Assembly: GCA_964620345.1 (NCBI GenBank)
Contig: CAZUHK010000121.1
Coordinates: forward strand, 1-10,026
Direction: 5' to 3'
Length of the DNA: 10,026 nucleotides
From: CAZUHK01 sp964620345
GTDB taxonomy: Bacteria; Planctomycetota; Phycisphaerae; Phycisphaerales; Zrk34
Of the stretch, positions 1 to 5,949 are shown one piece after another. The translations under genes and the position numbers were made by a program. The notes beneath the pieces were generated by a model that had not been told where the DNA came from, ran no database searches, and saw only the letters and a list, made by a program, of their open reading frames with translations. Positions within the stretch are counted from its first letter, which is position 1; each line of letters opens with the position of its first letter.

Positions 1-1
1 C

Positions 2-208
2 GACACGCTCGACATCGACCTCGAGCGCAGGATGATCGACATCGACGCGATCCTCGACGCCGATGAGCTGTTCCTGACCAACTCGAGCTGGCAGGTGCTG
101 CCGGTCGTGCGCGTCGAAGACACGCCGATCGCCGATGGCAAGCCCGGCGAGCTGACGCGCACGCTCCGCGGCAAGCTGCTCGACCTGATCGCCGAGGAAA
201 CGGGTTAG
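2..208 (+). CDS. Class IV aminotransferase, C-terminal fragment (partial at window start)
   Basis: The frame is open from base 2 and ends at TAG 206-208, giving 68 C-terminal residues; the N-terminus and PLP lysine lie outside the window. The fragment contains ADELFLTNSS, then LPVVRV, then IADGKPGELT, followed by a terminal helix. This matches the conserved C-terminal part of fold-type IV PLP enzymes: branched-chain aminotransferase IlvE, D-amino acid aminotransferase and aminodeoxychorismate lyase PabC. In these the E-x-F-x-T-N-S turn helps bind the cofactor phosphate and substrate carboxylate. The fragment cannot separate the three activities; the DGKPG segment looks to me more like the PabC or D-amino acid aminotransferase side than IlvE. 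Its stop codon abuts the palindromic repeat that fills the gap to the next gene. Family call from recognised motifs; substrate unknown. Confidence 0.8.
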   Translation, partial: DTLDIDLERRMIDIDAILDADELFLTNSSWQVLPVVRVEDTPIADGKPGELTRTLRGKLLDLIAEETG

Positions 209-370
209 CCACGAAGGCGCGAAGAACACGAAGTCAGAGGAAAATGTTGCGTACCGGATGAACAGAATGGGCCGGATGCAAACCAGAGAACTCGTGGACG
301 GTCCTGCTGATCCTGTTCATTTTATTGAGCGCTGCTTGCCTTTGCTTCGTGTTCTTCGCGCCTTCGTGGC
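208..370. repeat. Palindromic intergenic repeat with perfect 26-bp terminal inverted arms
   Basis: Bases 208-233 are the exact reverse complement of 345-370 (25 bp plus one extra flanking pair). The arms begin CCACGAAGGCGCGAAG and end GAACACGAAG. A nested, imperfect inner pair is also present: ATGAACAGAAT at 258-268 against ATCCTGTTCAT at 310-320, 10 of 11 matching. The element begins on the last base of the upstream stop codon and ends 5 nt before the heptosyltransferase ATG, so it fills the whole gap. Its interior is visibly less GC-rich than the genes. There is no coding frame or transposase, and no obvious target-site duplication. I associate arms of this type with interspersed repeats in planctomycete and verrucomicrobial genomes, from memory only. 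A folded RNA could affect readthrough into, or translation of, the next gene. Confidence 0.85.
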
Positions 371-375
371 AAGTC

Positions 376-1245
376 ATGTCTGATCTGGTCTTCCATCACG
401 GTGCGTTGGGCGATGGGGTGTTGATCTGGCCGCTGTTGCGGGCGTGGGCGCCGTGCGCGCTGGTCGCGCGGCACAGCCGGGCACGGCTGGCGGCGCGGTG
501 GATTCAAGGCGTGCGTGCGATCGACGGGGATTCGGCCGCGGCCACGGCGCTGTTCGGGTCGGGCGATCTGCCCGTCGGCCCGCTGCGCGATCGACTCACC
601 CAAGCCCGGCGGATCGTCAGTTTCCTCAGCGATGGCGATGATGCGTGGGCGGCGAACGTGCGCCGGCTGGCGCCCGGCGCCGAGCTGATCTGCCTGGCCG
701 CACGACCCGATGAATCGCGCGACACGCACGTGCATCAGTTCCACCTTGAGCAACTGCGGCTCGCCGGCGTCGCGGTCGAACCGCTTCATCCCCCGGCCCG
801 GGCCAACCGCGACGGGCCGGTCGTCATCCACCCCGGCTCCGGCGGGGCGGGCAAGTGCTGGCCGGCCGATCGCTTCGAGGCGCTGGTGGGCCACCTGGCC
901 GCGATCGGCCGCGAGGCGATCGTCGCGCTGGGCGAGGCGGAGCTCGAACGCTGGCCGGCCGATCGGCTCGCGCGATGGCGCGGCGTGTGCGAGGTCGTCA
1001 CGTCGGCCGACGTGATCGCGCTGTCGGAGCTGATCGCGCGGGCGTCGGTTTACATCGGCAACGATTCGGGCCCGACGCACCTGGCGGCGCAACTGGGCGT
1101 GCCGACGCTCGCGCTGTTCGGCCCGACCGACCCGCGCGTGTGGCGACCGATCGGCCCGGCGGTGCGCGTGCTGGCCCCGCCGACGGCGCGGTCGATGGAT
1201 TGGCTGGCGCCCGAGGTCGTCGCCGAAGCCGCGGCGCGGTGGTGA
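376..1245 (+). CDS. Glycosyltransferase family 9 (ADP-heptose:LPS heptosyltransferase-like)
   Basis: This 289-aa protein resembles GT-B glycosyltransferases of family GT9, which transfer heptose from ADP-heptose to the LPS core on the cytoplasmic face of the inner membrane. The N-terminal domain starts with the glycine-rich loop GALGDGVLIWPLL (residues 9-21), where the family has its G-x-(L/I)-G-D acceptor-side motif. The C-terminal nucleotide-sugar domain carries HPGSGGAGKCWP (152-163), NDSGPTHLAAQLGVPT (229-244) and FGPTDP (248-253), all classic GT9 signatures. It is shorter than WaaC/WaaF (about 320-350 aa), with a compact linker. The ATG at 376 is chosen because it sits just before the GALGD loop. 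An in-frame TTG at 325 would translate part of the repeat and is rejected. No clear Shine-Dalgarno is visible. It converges on the PGPGW gene with a 2-nt gap. The family is secure; sugar donor and acceptor are unknown. Confidence 0.88.
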   Translation: MSDLVFHHGALGDGVLIWPLLRAWAPCALVARHSRARLAARWIQGVRAIDGDSAAATALFGSGDLPVGPLRDRLTQARRIVSFLSDGDDAWAANVRRLAPGAELICLAARPDESRDTHVHQFHLEQLRLAGVAVEPLHPPARANRDGPVVIHPGSGGAGKCWPADRFEALVGHLAAIGREAIVALGEAELERWPADRLARWRGVCEVVTSADVIALSELIARASVYIGNDSGPTHLAAQLGVPTLALFGPTDPRVWRPIGPAVRVLAPPTARSMDWLAPEVVAEAAARW

Positions 1246-1247
1246 GC

Positions 1248-1751
1248 TCAGGGCTCGTCCTGCGGCTGGCCGACCCGGGCCGCTCGAACGTTGGCGCGCG
1301 TCAGCACCATCGGCGGCTTGCCGGCGCGGCGGCGGATCCAGTTGATCGCCCGCGGCACGCCCGGTCGCGTCGCCAGCCACCGCTGCAGCGCGTACTTGCG
1401 AGGCAGGTCCAGCAGGATCAGCCCCACCACCATCGTCACCAGCCCCGGGCCCGGCAGCACGAGCATCGTGATGCCCGCGACCAGCAGCGCCGCGCCCAGC
1501 AGGTTCTTCATCGCCCGCACCGCCAGACGCAGCACCGGGTGGTGCCTGGCGATCGACGGCGCCGGCCGGCGGTCGTGCGCGAAGTAGTCGGCCGGCAGGC
1601 GCGCCAGGATGATCGGCGCGGCGATGGCGCTGCCGATGATCGTCAGCAGCGATACCCCCAGCATCGCCGTGACCAGACCCGGATGGTCGTGCATCCATTG
1701 CCACAGCGGCTGCAAGACGGACCAGTCGATCGCGGCGAGCGGTGAGGTCAT
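1248..1751 (-). CDS. PGPGW-family small inner-membrane protein
   Basis: This 167-aa protein has two strongly hydrophobic segments, at about residues 26-50 and 83-114. The second contains LVLPGPGLVTMVVGLILL, matching the conserved core of the 'putative transmembrane protein (PGPGW)' family (Pfam), although here the residue after PGPG is Leu, not Trp. The first segment is followed by LPADYF (52-57), another motif I associate with this family. The C-terminus is basic and probably cytoplasmic. No enzymatic residues stand out, and the function of the family is unknown to me. The start ATG (1751-1749) lies inside the AraC gene's stop as ATGA, and there is no separately spaced Shine-Dalgarno (GGTGAGG ends 1 nt before the ATG). 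Translation is therefore probably coupled to the regulator. It ends 2 nt from the convergent heptosyltransferase stop. Confidence 0.8.
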   Translation of the reverse strand: MTSPLAAIDWSVLQPLWQWMHDHPGLVTAMLGVSLLTIIGSAIAAPIILARLPADYFAHDRRPAPSIARHHPVLRLAVRAMKNLLGAALLVAGITMLVLPGPGLVTMVVGLILLDLPRKYALQRWLATRPGVPRAINWIRRRAGKPPMVLTRANVRAARVGQPQDEP

Positions 1752-2554
1752 GCCTCACCACGATACGCGCTGGGCGATCGGCCGGTGCGATGCTTGAACT
1801 GGCGGCTGAAGAACGCCACGTCGCGGTAGCCCAGGGCCGCGGCGATCTGGCTGACGGTCAGCGGCGAGTCGGCCAGCAGTTGGCCGGCGCGTTCGATGCG
1901 CACGTTGATCTGATGTTCCTGCGGGCTGCATCCGGTCTGCTCTCGAAAGATGCGTGTGAAGTGATCGGGGCTGTAGCCGGCCTCGGCCGCGAGGCACGCG
2001 ACGGGCCAGGGCTGATCGGGCGCTTCGGCGATCTTCGCGACGGCGGCGGCGGCGATGTCGTGATGGTGGCGCTGGGTGCCGGTGATCGCGGCGCGCGGCC
2101 CGGCGGTGATGTCCATCAGCAGGCCGCGCATCAGCGTCGCGGCGATGGGCCGGGCCTTATCGGTGGCGCCGAGCGCGCGCACGCGGCGCATCACCGCATC
2201 GACCGCGGCGATGTCCAACACGGTGTGCACCTCGGCCGGCAGCTCGCCGCGGCGCACCGGCCGGCCGGTGCGCCGGTCGGTCAGGCAAAAGTGCTGGAAG
2301 CTGACGCCCAGCCGATCGCGGCGATCCTGCTCGGCCAAGTACAAACCCCCGGGCCGGGCCCAGATGCACACGCCCGGCCGAAGGTCGATCGTCGCGTCGC
2401 GCAGCCGCATCGTGCCCCGCCCGGCCCAGACCAGCCAAAGATCGCAGTCCGCCAGCCGATCCGACCATCGTCGATCCAGCCGCCAGCCCGGCTCGCAGCG
2501 CACGCGCCCGGCCAGCCCCGGCTCGATCCTCAGTCGGTCCCATCGCAACGCCAT
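1748..2554 (-). CDS. AraC-family transcriptional regulator
   Basis: From ATG 2554 this is a 268-aa AraC/XylS-type regulator. The C-terminal third holds the paired helix-turn-helix domain. HTH1 spans about residues 184-205 (VACLAAEAGYSPDHFTRIFRE), followed by the linker PQEHQINVRIERAGQLL. HTH2 spans about 233-254 (TVSQIAAALGYRDVAFFSRQFK), ending in the typical SPSAYR. The N-terminal half (about 1-110) fits a cupin-like sensor domain, with DLRPGVCIWARPGG at 57-70, and probably binds an unknown, perhaps sugar-like, ligand. An in-frame ATG at 2626 would add 24 residues rich in Pro and Arg and would consume the divergent promoter region; 2554 is preferred because the family-like sequence begins there. 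It is divergent from the PhyH gene, 93 nt apart, and so is the likely regulator of that unit and itself. It overlaps the PGPGW gene by 4 nt. Confidence 0.9.
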   Translation of the reverse strand: MALRWDRLRIEPGLAGRVRCEPGWRLDRRWSDRLADCDLWLVWAGRGTMRLRDATIDLRPGVCIWARPGGLYLAEQDRRDRLGVSFQHFCLTDRRTGRPVRRGELPAEVHTVLDIAAVDAVMRRVRALGATDKARPIAATLMRGLLMDITAGPRAAITGTQRHHHDIAAAAVAKIAEAPDQPWPVACLAAEAGYSPDHFTRIFREQTGCSPQEHQINVRIERAGQLLADSPLTVSQIAAALGYRDVAFFSRQFKHRTGRSPSAYRGEA

Positions 2555-2647
2555 GGGCACATGATATCGGATGAATGCAACACTTGGGCGCGTCGCCACA
2601 GCGCCGCGCCGCGGCGGTGGGGGCATAATGTGCCTGGAGGTTCACTC
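2555..2647. promoter_or_regulatory. Divergent araC / phyH intergenic region
   Basis: This 93-nt gap separates two divergent starts and should hold both promoters and the regulator's operator. The half near araC (about 2560-2580) is AT-richer (ATGATATCGGATGAATGCAA), in contrast to the GC-rich centre. I see no convincing -35/-10 pair on either strand and no clear operator repeat. The assignment rests on gene orientation. Confidence 0.5.
2636..2640 (+). promoter_or_regulatory. Shine-Dalgarno site (GGAGG) of the PhyH-family gene
   Basis: GGAGG lies 7 nt before ATG 2648. It fixes that start against a much longer frame open upstream through the antisense of araC. It is one of only two clear Shine-Dalgarno sites in the window. 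Confidence 0.8.
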
Positions 2648-3541
2648 ATGGCCAACCCACCTGCCCCTCGCGGCACCCGTCCGGTTCGCAAGGGTCGTAT
2701 CGCGTTCGACGGCCACGGCCCGGGTCAGTACGACCCGAAGCTGTATCAGCCGATCGACAGCGTCGAGCCGTTGCCCGGCTGGGACGCGCTGACCGACGCG
2801 CACGTCGAGCAGTACCGCCAGCTCGGGTTCATCGCGATCGCCGATGCATTCGATGCCCAGCGGGTCGACGCGGCGCACCGCGTGCTGGACGATGTGATCG
2901 CCGACCCGCCCGAAGACTTTGACGGACTGATGTTCGAGGCCGCGGCCGCCGAGCGGCTGGACGAACTGACGATGGACGAGCGATTTGATGCGGTGCGCAA
3001 GCTGATGCGCTTCGGCGAGCATGCGCCGGCCCTGTCGGCGCTGGGGCGCGACGAGCGGCTGCTCGCGATGGTCCGCCGGCTGCTCGGCGATCGTGAGCCG
3101 CGGATGTTTCAGGACATGGCGCTGCTCAAGGGCCCCGGCGGGCGCGAAAAGCCCTGGCACCAGGACCATGCGTACTTCAACCTCGAGATCGGCCAGCCGG
3201 TCGTGGGCGTGTGGATCGCGCTGGATGAGGCGACCGTCGCCAACGGCTGCATGCAGGTGGTTCCCGGCTCGCATCGCGACGGCCCGGTGGTGCATTTTCA
3301 GCGGCGGGACTGGCAGATCTGCGACACGATGGTCCGGGCCGACGAATCGGTCGCCGCGCCGCTGAAGCCCGGCGGGCTGCTGCTGTTCGACGGCCTGCTG
3401 CACCACGGCACGCCGCACAACCTCACCAAGCAACGCCGCCGCGCCGTGCAGTTCCACTACTGCGCCGCCGACGCGCAATGGGTCGAACCGAACGATCGGC
3501 TCGCGGTGTTCGGCGAAGAAGGCAAGGACGTGGAGTGCTAG
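2648..3541 (+). CDS. Phytanoyl-CoA dioxygenase (PhyH) family protein
   Basis: This 297-aa protein belongs to the Fe(II)/2-oxoglutarate-dependent PhyH family of oxygenases, which hydroxylate unactivated carbons in varied small molecules. The 2-His-1-Asp iron site is visible: WHQDHAYF gives H171 and D173, and HHGTPHN gives the distal His (H253, or H252). An Arg in KQRRR (262-265) is placed to bind 2-oxoglutarate. VVGVWIALDEATVANGCMQVVPGSHRDG (185-212) is the typical core between the metal ligands, and PGGLLLFDGLLHHG fits the closing strand. The length is normal, with no signal peptide, so it is cytoplasmic. The start is set by GGAGG at 2636-2640. It is divergent from araC and 95 nt upstream of the UroD-family gene in the same direction. 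Bacterial members rarely act on phytanoyl-CoA itself, so the substrate is unknown. Confidence 0.9.
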   Translation: MANPPAPRGTRPVRKGRIAFDGHGPGQYDPKLYQPIDSVEPLPGWDALTDAHVEQYRQLGFIAIADAFDAQRVDAAHRVLDDVIADPPEDFDGLMFEAAAAERLDELTMDERFDAVRKLMRFGEHAPALSALGRDERLLAMVRRLLGDREPRMFQDMALLKGPGGREKPWHQDHAYFNLEIGQPVVGVWIALDEATVANGCMQVVPGSHRDGPVVHFQRRDWQICDTMVRADESVAAPLKPGGLLLFDGLLHHGTPHNLTKQRRRAVQFHYCAADAQWVEPNDRLAVFGEEGKDVEC

Positions 3542-3548
3542 CAGGTGC

Positions 3549-3626
3549 ATCGGTTGATCGGGAAATCGGTTGGTCGGCCGGAAGCGGCGCAACCACGACC
3601 GATCAACCGATCAACCGATTTCCCGA
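3549..3626. repeat. Palindromic repeat built from 8-bp ATCGGTTG units
   Basis: The gap between the PhyH and UroD-family genes contains ATCGGTTG at 3549-3556 and 3565-3572. Its reverse complement CAACCGAT occurs at 3604-3611 and 3612-3619, back to back. The longest perfect arms are 14 bp: TCGGGAAATCGGTT at 3558-3571 against 3613-3626. CGGTTGATCGG at 3551-3561 also matches the inverse at 3599-3609 and again at 3607-3617, so alternative hairpins are possible. The element ends 10 nt before the next ATG, and no T-tract follows. It could fold in the mRNA between the two cistrons, or be a mobile intergenic repeat. Confidence 0.75.
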
Positions 3627-3636
3627 GTAACCATCC

Positions 3637-4761
3637 ATGCAATGGACGCGCGACCAGTACCTGGCTTTGATGTGCTTCGAGGATTTTCCGCGGCCGATGT
3701 TTGTCGAGCCGTTCGGGCCGCTGCTCGGCCTGGACACCGAATGGCGCGCGCAGGGGGCGAGCGAAGATGAGATCGCGCTGACCGCGTTCGACTTCGATTA
3801 CGTGCCGTGGGTCGGTGCCGGCGGGAATTGCGGCCCCCTGGGCCTGCCCCACACGCAGGTGGTCAGCGAGGACGAAGCGTTCCGCATCGAGCGTGACGGC
3901 CTCGGGCGGATACTGCAACTGGACAAGCGCACCGCGACGATCGCCCTGCCCACCACTTTCCCCGTGGCGACCATGGACGACTGGCGGGCGATCAAGCGGC
4001 ACTGGGCGTTCGACGAAGCGCGCATCGTGGTGGCTGGAATCGACCGCGCCATCGCCGCGCGCGAGCAAGGCCAACTCGTGCGGGCCAACATCCCCGGTGC
4101 ATACGACACGCTGCGCAACCTGATGGGCGAGGAGGCCGCGGCCCTGGCCTGCTACGACCAGCCGGAGCTGGTGGACGACATCCTCACCACGCTGCGCGAC
4201 ACGGCGCTGGCGGTGTTGCAGCGCGTCAGCGACCGCGTGCGGATCGACCAGCTCAGCGTGCACGAGGACATGGCCGGCCGCAGCGGCCCGCTGCTGGGCC
4301 CGACGCAGATGCAGCGGTTTGTCCGGCCCTACTTCCGCCGGGTGTGGGACATGCTGCGCTCGCGCGGCACGGTGATCTTCGACATGGACACCGATGGCAA
4401 CGTCAACGCGATCCTCGACGACCTGCTGGACAGCGGCATCAACCACCTGCACCCGATGGAGCCGGCCGCGGGCATGGACATCGTCGCGGTGCGCAAGCAG
4501 TACGGCCAGCGGCTGACGTTTCTCGGCGGCATCGACAAGTTCGCCATCGCGCGCGGCCGCGATGCGATCGACGCCGAGCTGGCGTACAAGCTGCAATCGC
4601 CGCTGCGCGACGGTGGGGGCGTTGCGTTCGGCCTGGACCACCGCATCCCCAACGGCACGCCGATCGAGCTGTACCGCTACTACGTCGATACCGCGCGCGA
4701 CATGCTCGGCCTGCCGCCGCGCGACGGCGAACACCAGGGCTGGGCTCGGATGGCGATGTGA
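3637..4761 (+). CDS. Uroporphyrinogen decarboxylase (UroD)-family protein, probably not haem biosynthetic
   Basis: This 374-aa protein has the UroD TIM-barrel fold shared by HemE and by corrinoid/coenzyme M methyltransferases such as MtaA and CmuA. Family blocks seen are EDMAGRSGPLLGPTQMQRFVRP (210-231), DTDGNVNAILDDLLDSGINHLHPME (251-275), FLGGIDK (295-301) and GLDHRIPNGTPIELYRYYVD (332-351). The HemE N-terminal signature (P-V-W-x-M-R-Q-A-G-R-Y) is absent; that place holds FPRPMFVEPFGPLLG, so haem synthesis is unlikely. The usual zinc Cys/His set of methyltransferase members is not obvious, and no corrinoid protein is adjacent. Start ATG 3637 lacks a Shine-Dalgarno and lies 10 nt after the palindromic repeat. 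It probably forms a unit with PhyH under the divergent AraC regulator. Family call firm, activity unknown. Confidence 0.85.
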   Translation: MQWTRDQYLALMCFEDFPRPMFVEPFGPLLGLDTEWRAQGASEDEIALTAFDFDYVPWVGAGGNCGPLGLPHTQVVSEDEAFRIERDGLGRILQLDKRTATIALPTTFPVATMDDWRAIKRHWAFDEARIVVAGIDRAIAAREQGQLVRANIPGAYDTLRNLMGEEAAALACYDQPELVDDILTTLRDTALAVLQRVSDRVRIDQLSVHEDMAGRSGPLLGPTQMQRFVRPYFRRVWDMLRSRGTVIFDMDTDGNVNAILDDLLDSGINHLHPMEPAAGMDIVAVRKQYGQRLTFLGGIDKFAIARGRDAIDAELAYKLQSPLRDGGGVAFGLDHRIPNGTPIELYRYYVDTARDMLGLPPRDGEHQGWARMAM

Positions 4762-4784
4762 GCGAGTCTTTGCCGCGCCCCGTG

Positions 4785-4821
4785 AAAAAGCGAGACCCGG
4801 GCAGAACGCCACGGGCCTCGC
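4785..4821 (-). terminator. Intrinsic terminator of the secreted-protein gene
   Basis: Read on the minus strand, GCGAGGCCCG (4821-4812) pairs with CGGGTCTCGC (4799-4790), a 10-bp stem with one G-U pair. The stem continues past a one-base bulge with GGC/GCC (4800-4802 with 4808-4810) to a 5-nt loop. TTTTT (4789-4785) follows at once. It starts 75 nt past the stop of the gene at 4897-5604. On the plus strand the G-U becomes an A-C mismatch and no T-tract follows, so it works in one direction and does not terminate the UroD-family gene. Confidence 0.8.
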
Positions 4822-4896
4822 CTGATCAGGGGGTCGAAGTGAGCGGCCCGGGTTCGGGGCCGCGGCCCGCGCGGGGCGGGCGTCTGGTTCCCCGGC

Positions 4897-5604
4897 TCAG
4901 CCGCCCGCGAGTTCTCGGTCCCGCTCGGCCACGAGTTTGCCATCGTTGGGTGCCAGGTCTTCGTGGGGCACGGGCGCGGCTTCGGGCTTGGGGATGATCA
5001 TGATCGGCCGGGGCCGGGCCGGGGCCGGCTCGGCGGCGCGGCGGGGGGCGACGACGATGCGGGCGCGGTTGGCGCCGCCGAGCTGTTCGGTCGCCGCGCG
5101 ATAGCTGCGGTAGCTCAGCGCGTTGACCTGTTCGCTCGTCGTGCCGGTCAGCGCCAGGTGCAGGCGCTGGGCCTTGACCAGCGAGTGGTTTTCATCCAGG
5201 CCGTTGGGCCCGTGCAGCTTCTGCAAAGGGTCGATGTAGGTCGAGAGCACGATGCCCGAGCCACCGTCGCTCAGCGGCCGGGCGGAGTCTTCGCCGAGCA
5301 CGACCTTGACCAGGTGCGGATGCACCGGCTGGGCGGCCAGGGAGCGCGACACCTCGACCTCGCGGTGCATCCGCAGCGGCAGAACGATGCGGGTGCCGGG
5401 CGTGAACAGCGGCAGGTTGGTGTTGGGCGTGAACAGGACGCGCGGGGAGGAATGCACGACGTTGGCGTCCACCGGGAAGCTGGGCGCGTAGGGCGTGCCC
5501 GCCTCGTGGGCCGGCGTGGCGGTGCTCTGGGCGCCGACCACGTTGGGCAGGGCCAGGGGGACCAGGGCGACCAGGGCGAGGATGGCGATGCTGCGGCCGA
5601 TCAT
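4897..5604 (-). CDS. Secreted or periplasmic protein of unknown function
   Basis: I do not recognise this 235-aa protein. It has a clear Sec signal peptide: basic start (MIGR), hydrophobic core (about 5-20), and a type I cleavage site after VVGA (residue 25), before QST. The mature part is soluble-looking with no other membrane span. It has a region rich in Pro, Thr and Asn (VLFTPNTNLPLFTPGTRIVLP, about 56-76), a mixed central region (about 80-180) with no catalytic motif I can name, then an Arg/Pro/Ala-rich tail ending in a charged segment. Only one Cys-free chain is seen, so no disulphides are expected. The start at ATG 5604 is supported by AAAGGA at 5617-5612, 7 nt upstream. Its ATG overlaps the stop of a small upstream open frame (ATGA). 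An intrinsic terminator follows. It is convergent with the UroD-family gene. Probably lineage-specific. Confidence 0.78.
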   Translation of the reverse strand: MIGRSIAILALVALVPLALPNVVGAQSTATPAHEAGTPYAPSFPVDANVVHSSPRVLFTPNTNLPLFTPGTRIVLPLRMHREVEVSRSLAAQPVHPHLVKVVLGEDSARPLSDGGSGIVLSTYIDPLQKLHGPNGLDENHSLVKAQRLHLALTGTTSEQVNALSYRSYRAATEQLGGANRARIVVAPRRAAEPAPARPRPIMIIPKPEAAPVPHEDLAPNDGKLVAERDRELAGG

Positions 5605-5823
5605 GTCTGCGTCCTTTCTCTTTGCTCGCCTCCGGGCGGCGGTGCGTCTTTCGCCTGCGGGCGACGGTCGTCTTCAAACCCGGCCGGGCGATACATCTGG
5701 CCCGGTCGGCGTTCCTCCACGACGGTGCCAGTGCAGCGAATCGCGTGCGCCTCGGCTTGCCACTTGACGTAAGCCGGGGCCGCGGCGCGGCTTGCGTTCG
5801 ATGCGCGCCGGCAGGCATGACAT
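5601..5823 (-). pseudogene. Possible small gene upstream of the secreted protein, apparently frameshifted
   Basis: One minus-strand frame is open from 5855 to a TGA at 5603-5601. That stop overlaps the next gene's ATG as ATGA, an arrangement typical of coupled genes. Its last 56 codons (from 5771) read like real protein, with YVKWQAEAHAIRC, TGTVVEERRPGQMYRPAG and a charged, Pro-rich tail, and with mostly G or C at third positions. No ATG, GTG or TTG opens this frame before the GTG in TVVEE. In the adjacent frame an ATG at 5823 gives MSCLPARIERKPRRGP. A single-base change in the GGGG run at 5776-5779 (CCCC on the minus strand) would join the two into a protein of about 73 aa. It may be a real frameshift, a sequencing error, or chance. 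I recognise no family and see no Shine-Dalgarno at 5823. Confidence 0.35.
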
Positions 5824-5949
5824 CGGGCCGCGCCGGATGTGGCGTGGGGGCAACATCACCGACCCCGCGGCGTTGTCGCCGGGGCACTTCGGGGCGGCGT
5901 GGTCGCGGCGCGTCGCACGCCCCGCCGCCAGCCGATATCCTTGGCCGCC
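5605..5949. other. 345-nt gap between the secreted-protein gene and pyrE
   Basis: This gap separates divergent genes and must contain the pyrE promoter and probably that of the minus-strand unit. About 5601-5823 is covered by the possible small frameshifted gene. For 5824-5949 I see only GC-rich sequence with no clear gene, RNA or repeat. GATATCCTT at about 5933-5941 is a local AT-richer patch near the pyrE start, but I cannot pair it with a -35 box. Confidence 0.5.

Noticed and set aside
325..375. Upstream TTG start adding 17 residues to the heptosyltransferase.
   Set aside because: The added residues come mostly from the right arm of the palindromic repeat, and family sequence begins at ATG 376.
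322..1761. Long minus-strand frame (479 codons) antisense to the heptosyltransferase and running through the PGPGW region.
   Set aside because: Composition is Arg/Ala/Gly/Pro-rich with no recognisable motif; it is a GC-rich shadow of the real genes.
2555..2626. Longer AraC start at ATG 2626.
   Set aside because: It adds a Pro/Arg-rich segment without family similarity and removes nearly all of the divergent promoter region.
2624..2629. CATAAT resembling a -10 box before the PhyH gene.
   Set aside because: Transcription would begin inside the Shine-Dalgarno, and no -35-like sequence lies at the right distance.
1742..2647. In-frame 302-codon extension upstream of the PhyH gene.
   Set aside because: It lies antisense to a clear AraC regulator, and GGAGG at 2636-2640 fixes the start at 2648.
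3549..3626. Palindromic repeat read as an intrinsic terminator of the PhyH gene.
   Set aside because: No T-tract follows either arm, and the next gene starts 10 nt later in the same direction.
3538..4812. Minus-strand frame of 424 codons opposite the UroD-family gene.
   Set aside because: It is the antisense shadow of a gene with clear family motifs; its Val/His/Arg-rich translation has no domain.
5890..5928. GC-rich partial inverted repeat (GGCGTG/CACGCC) before pyrE as a possible attenuator.
   Set aside because: Only six pairs with mismatches beyond, no T-tract and no leader peptide; expected by chance at this GC content.
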